This document shows, one piece after another, positions 13,195-13,523 of a stretch of 13,523 bases of DNA. The stretch spans positions 1 through 13,523 of the forward strand of contig CANCRX010000082.1 in the NCBI GenBank assembly GCA_947380655.1, in the 5' to 3' direction. The notes beneath the pieces are model-generated. The model did not search any database, had not been told where the DNA came from, and worked only from the letters and a program-made list of their open reading frames with translations. Every line of letters begins with the position of its first letter. Positions within the stretch are counted from its first letter, which is position 1. The translations under genes were made by a program, and so were the position numbers. This DNA comes from Alcaligenaceae bacterium (GTDB lineage: Bacteria; Pseudomonadota; Gammaproteobacteria; Burkholderiales; Burkholderiaceae_B).

Positions 13195-13523
13195 TTAAAC
13201 AATACCGTAACGATTACGGTAAGCCAATACATCTGCCTGGTAGGCTGCGAACTCTGCGTTGCCTTCAAGCAAAGTCAGAATATCTGTAAGCGACGCGATA
13301 CTCACCACCGGCAAACCATAGCGTTGCTCAACCTCCTGCACCGCAGAATGGGGCGACAACGCACCCTCTGAACCAGCTCGCTCCATACGATCCATCGCAA
13401 TCAATACCGCGGCAGGCTCAGCCCCTGCTCCACGAATGATATCTACGGATTCGCGTACTGAAGTACCCGCAGTAATGACGTCATCAATAATGACGACACG
13501 GCCCTTAAGGGGCGCGCCAACCA
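13195..13523 (-). CDS. pyrE: Orotate phosphoribosyltransferase, 3' part
   Basis: PyrE joins orotate to PRPP to make OMP in pyrimidine synthesis. The visible 109 complete codons begin 'VGAPLKGRVVIIDDVITAGT' followed by SVRES, the PRPP-binding loop of type I phosphoribosyltransferases with its two adjacent Asp residues, then 'GAEPAAVLIAMDRMERA', 'VEQRYGLPVVSIASL' and the typical end 'YRNRYGIV' before TAA. The N-terminal half, including the flexible catalytic loop, lies beyond the window edge. It converges on the former end of the LysR gene. Core GC and style agree with the gatCAB side, so it is probably ancestral chromosome. Confidence 0.95.
   Translation of the reverse strand, partial: VGAPLKGRVVIIDDVITAGTSVRESVDIIRGAGAEPAAVLIAMDRMERAGSEGALSPHSAVQEVEQRYGLPVVSIASLTDILTLLEGNAEFAAYQADVLAYRNRYGIV
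13203..13221 (-). terminator. Possible hairpin terminator inside the pyrE 3' end
   Basis: TACCGTAA-CGA-TTACGGTA is a perfect 8-bp stem with a 3-base loop, located within the last codons of pyrE. On the minus strand it is followed by TTGTTTAA, a modest U-rich tail that includes the stop codon. The stem is not GC-rich, so termination is plausible but unproven. Confidence 0.3.

Noticed and set aside
12946..13371. Plus-strand open frame of 141 codons crossing the island's right end
   Set aside because: It runs over the operator, the repeat in a different frame from LysR, and antisense to pyrE. No ribosome binding site or recognisable domain is seen, and no recombinase motifs were found in it.

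Overview
The window looks like a betaproteobacterial chromosome, most likely Burkholderiales and plausibly Alcaligenaceae. This is inferred from the gatC-gatA-gatB cluster, two Bug-type periplasmic binding proteins, and gene style; no rRNA or other phylogenetic marker is present. All functional calls come from reading motifs by eye.

Layout. (1) 1-3107, plus strand: the end of gatC, then gatA and gatB (tRNA-dependent amidotransferase), tightly coupled and closed by a strong bidirectional hairpin terminator at 3127-3165. (2) 3207-6122, minus strand: a two-gene operon. A D-2-hydroxyglutarate dehydrogenase-like flavoprotein is followed 6 bp later by HglS, 2-oxoadipate dioxygenase/decarboxylase. 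Together they would convert 2-oxoadipate (a lysine catabolite) to D-2-hydroxyglutarate and then to 2-oxoglutarate. (3) A divergent GcvA-like LysR regulator (6575-7483) faces this operon across a 452-bp regulatory gap. (4) 7478-13127: a GC-richer block that I read as an inserted island. It holds a second LysR gene, a low-specificity L-threonine aldolase, a Bug protein, a second Bug protein, and a DSD1-family (D-threonine aldolase/D-serine dehydratase-like) enzyme. (5) From 13195 to the end, minus strand: the 3' part of pyrE.

The main discovery is the island boundary. An 81-bp stretch at the 3' end of the first LysR gene (7397-7477) recurs at 13047-13127 with 78 of 81 identical bases, in the same orientation, 5650 bp away. 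The right copy continues in frame into a different C-terminal tail that stops just before pyrE. The simplest reading is that the LysR gene once ended there and that the island entered its 3' end, carrying a replacement end. This is the geometry of site-specific integration, yet no recombinase gene lies between the repeats.

The island has a twin-operon design. One minus-strand unit is DSD1-like enzyme plus Bug protein; the other is Bug protein plus L-threonine aldolase. Each unit therefore pairs one PLP enzyme (of opposite alpha-carbon stereochemistry) with one binding protein. A 17-bp motif, TCACGTGA-N3-GTGAGA, occurs upstream of both. At the DSD1-like gene it is centred about 54 bp upstream of a predicted start of transcription, which itself coincides with the ATG, suggesting a leaderless mRNA. 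The island LysR is the obvious candidate regulator. Uptake and retro-aldol or dehydratase cleavage of beta-hydroxy-alpha-amino acids of both configurations is a reasonable hypothesis.
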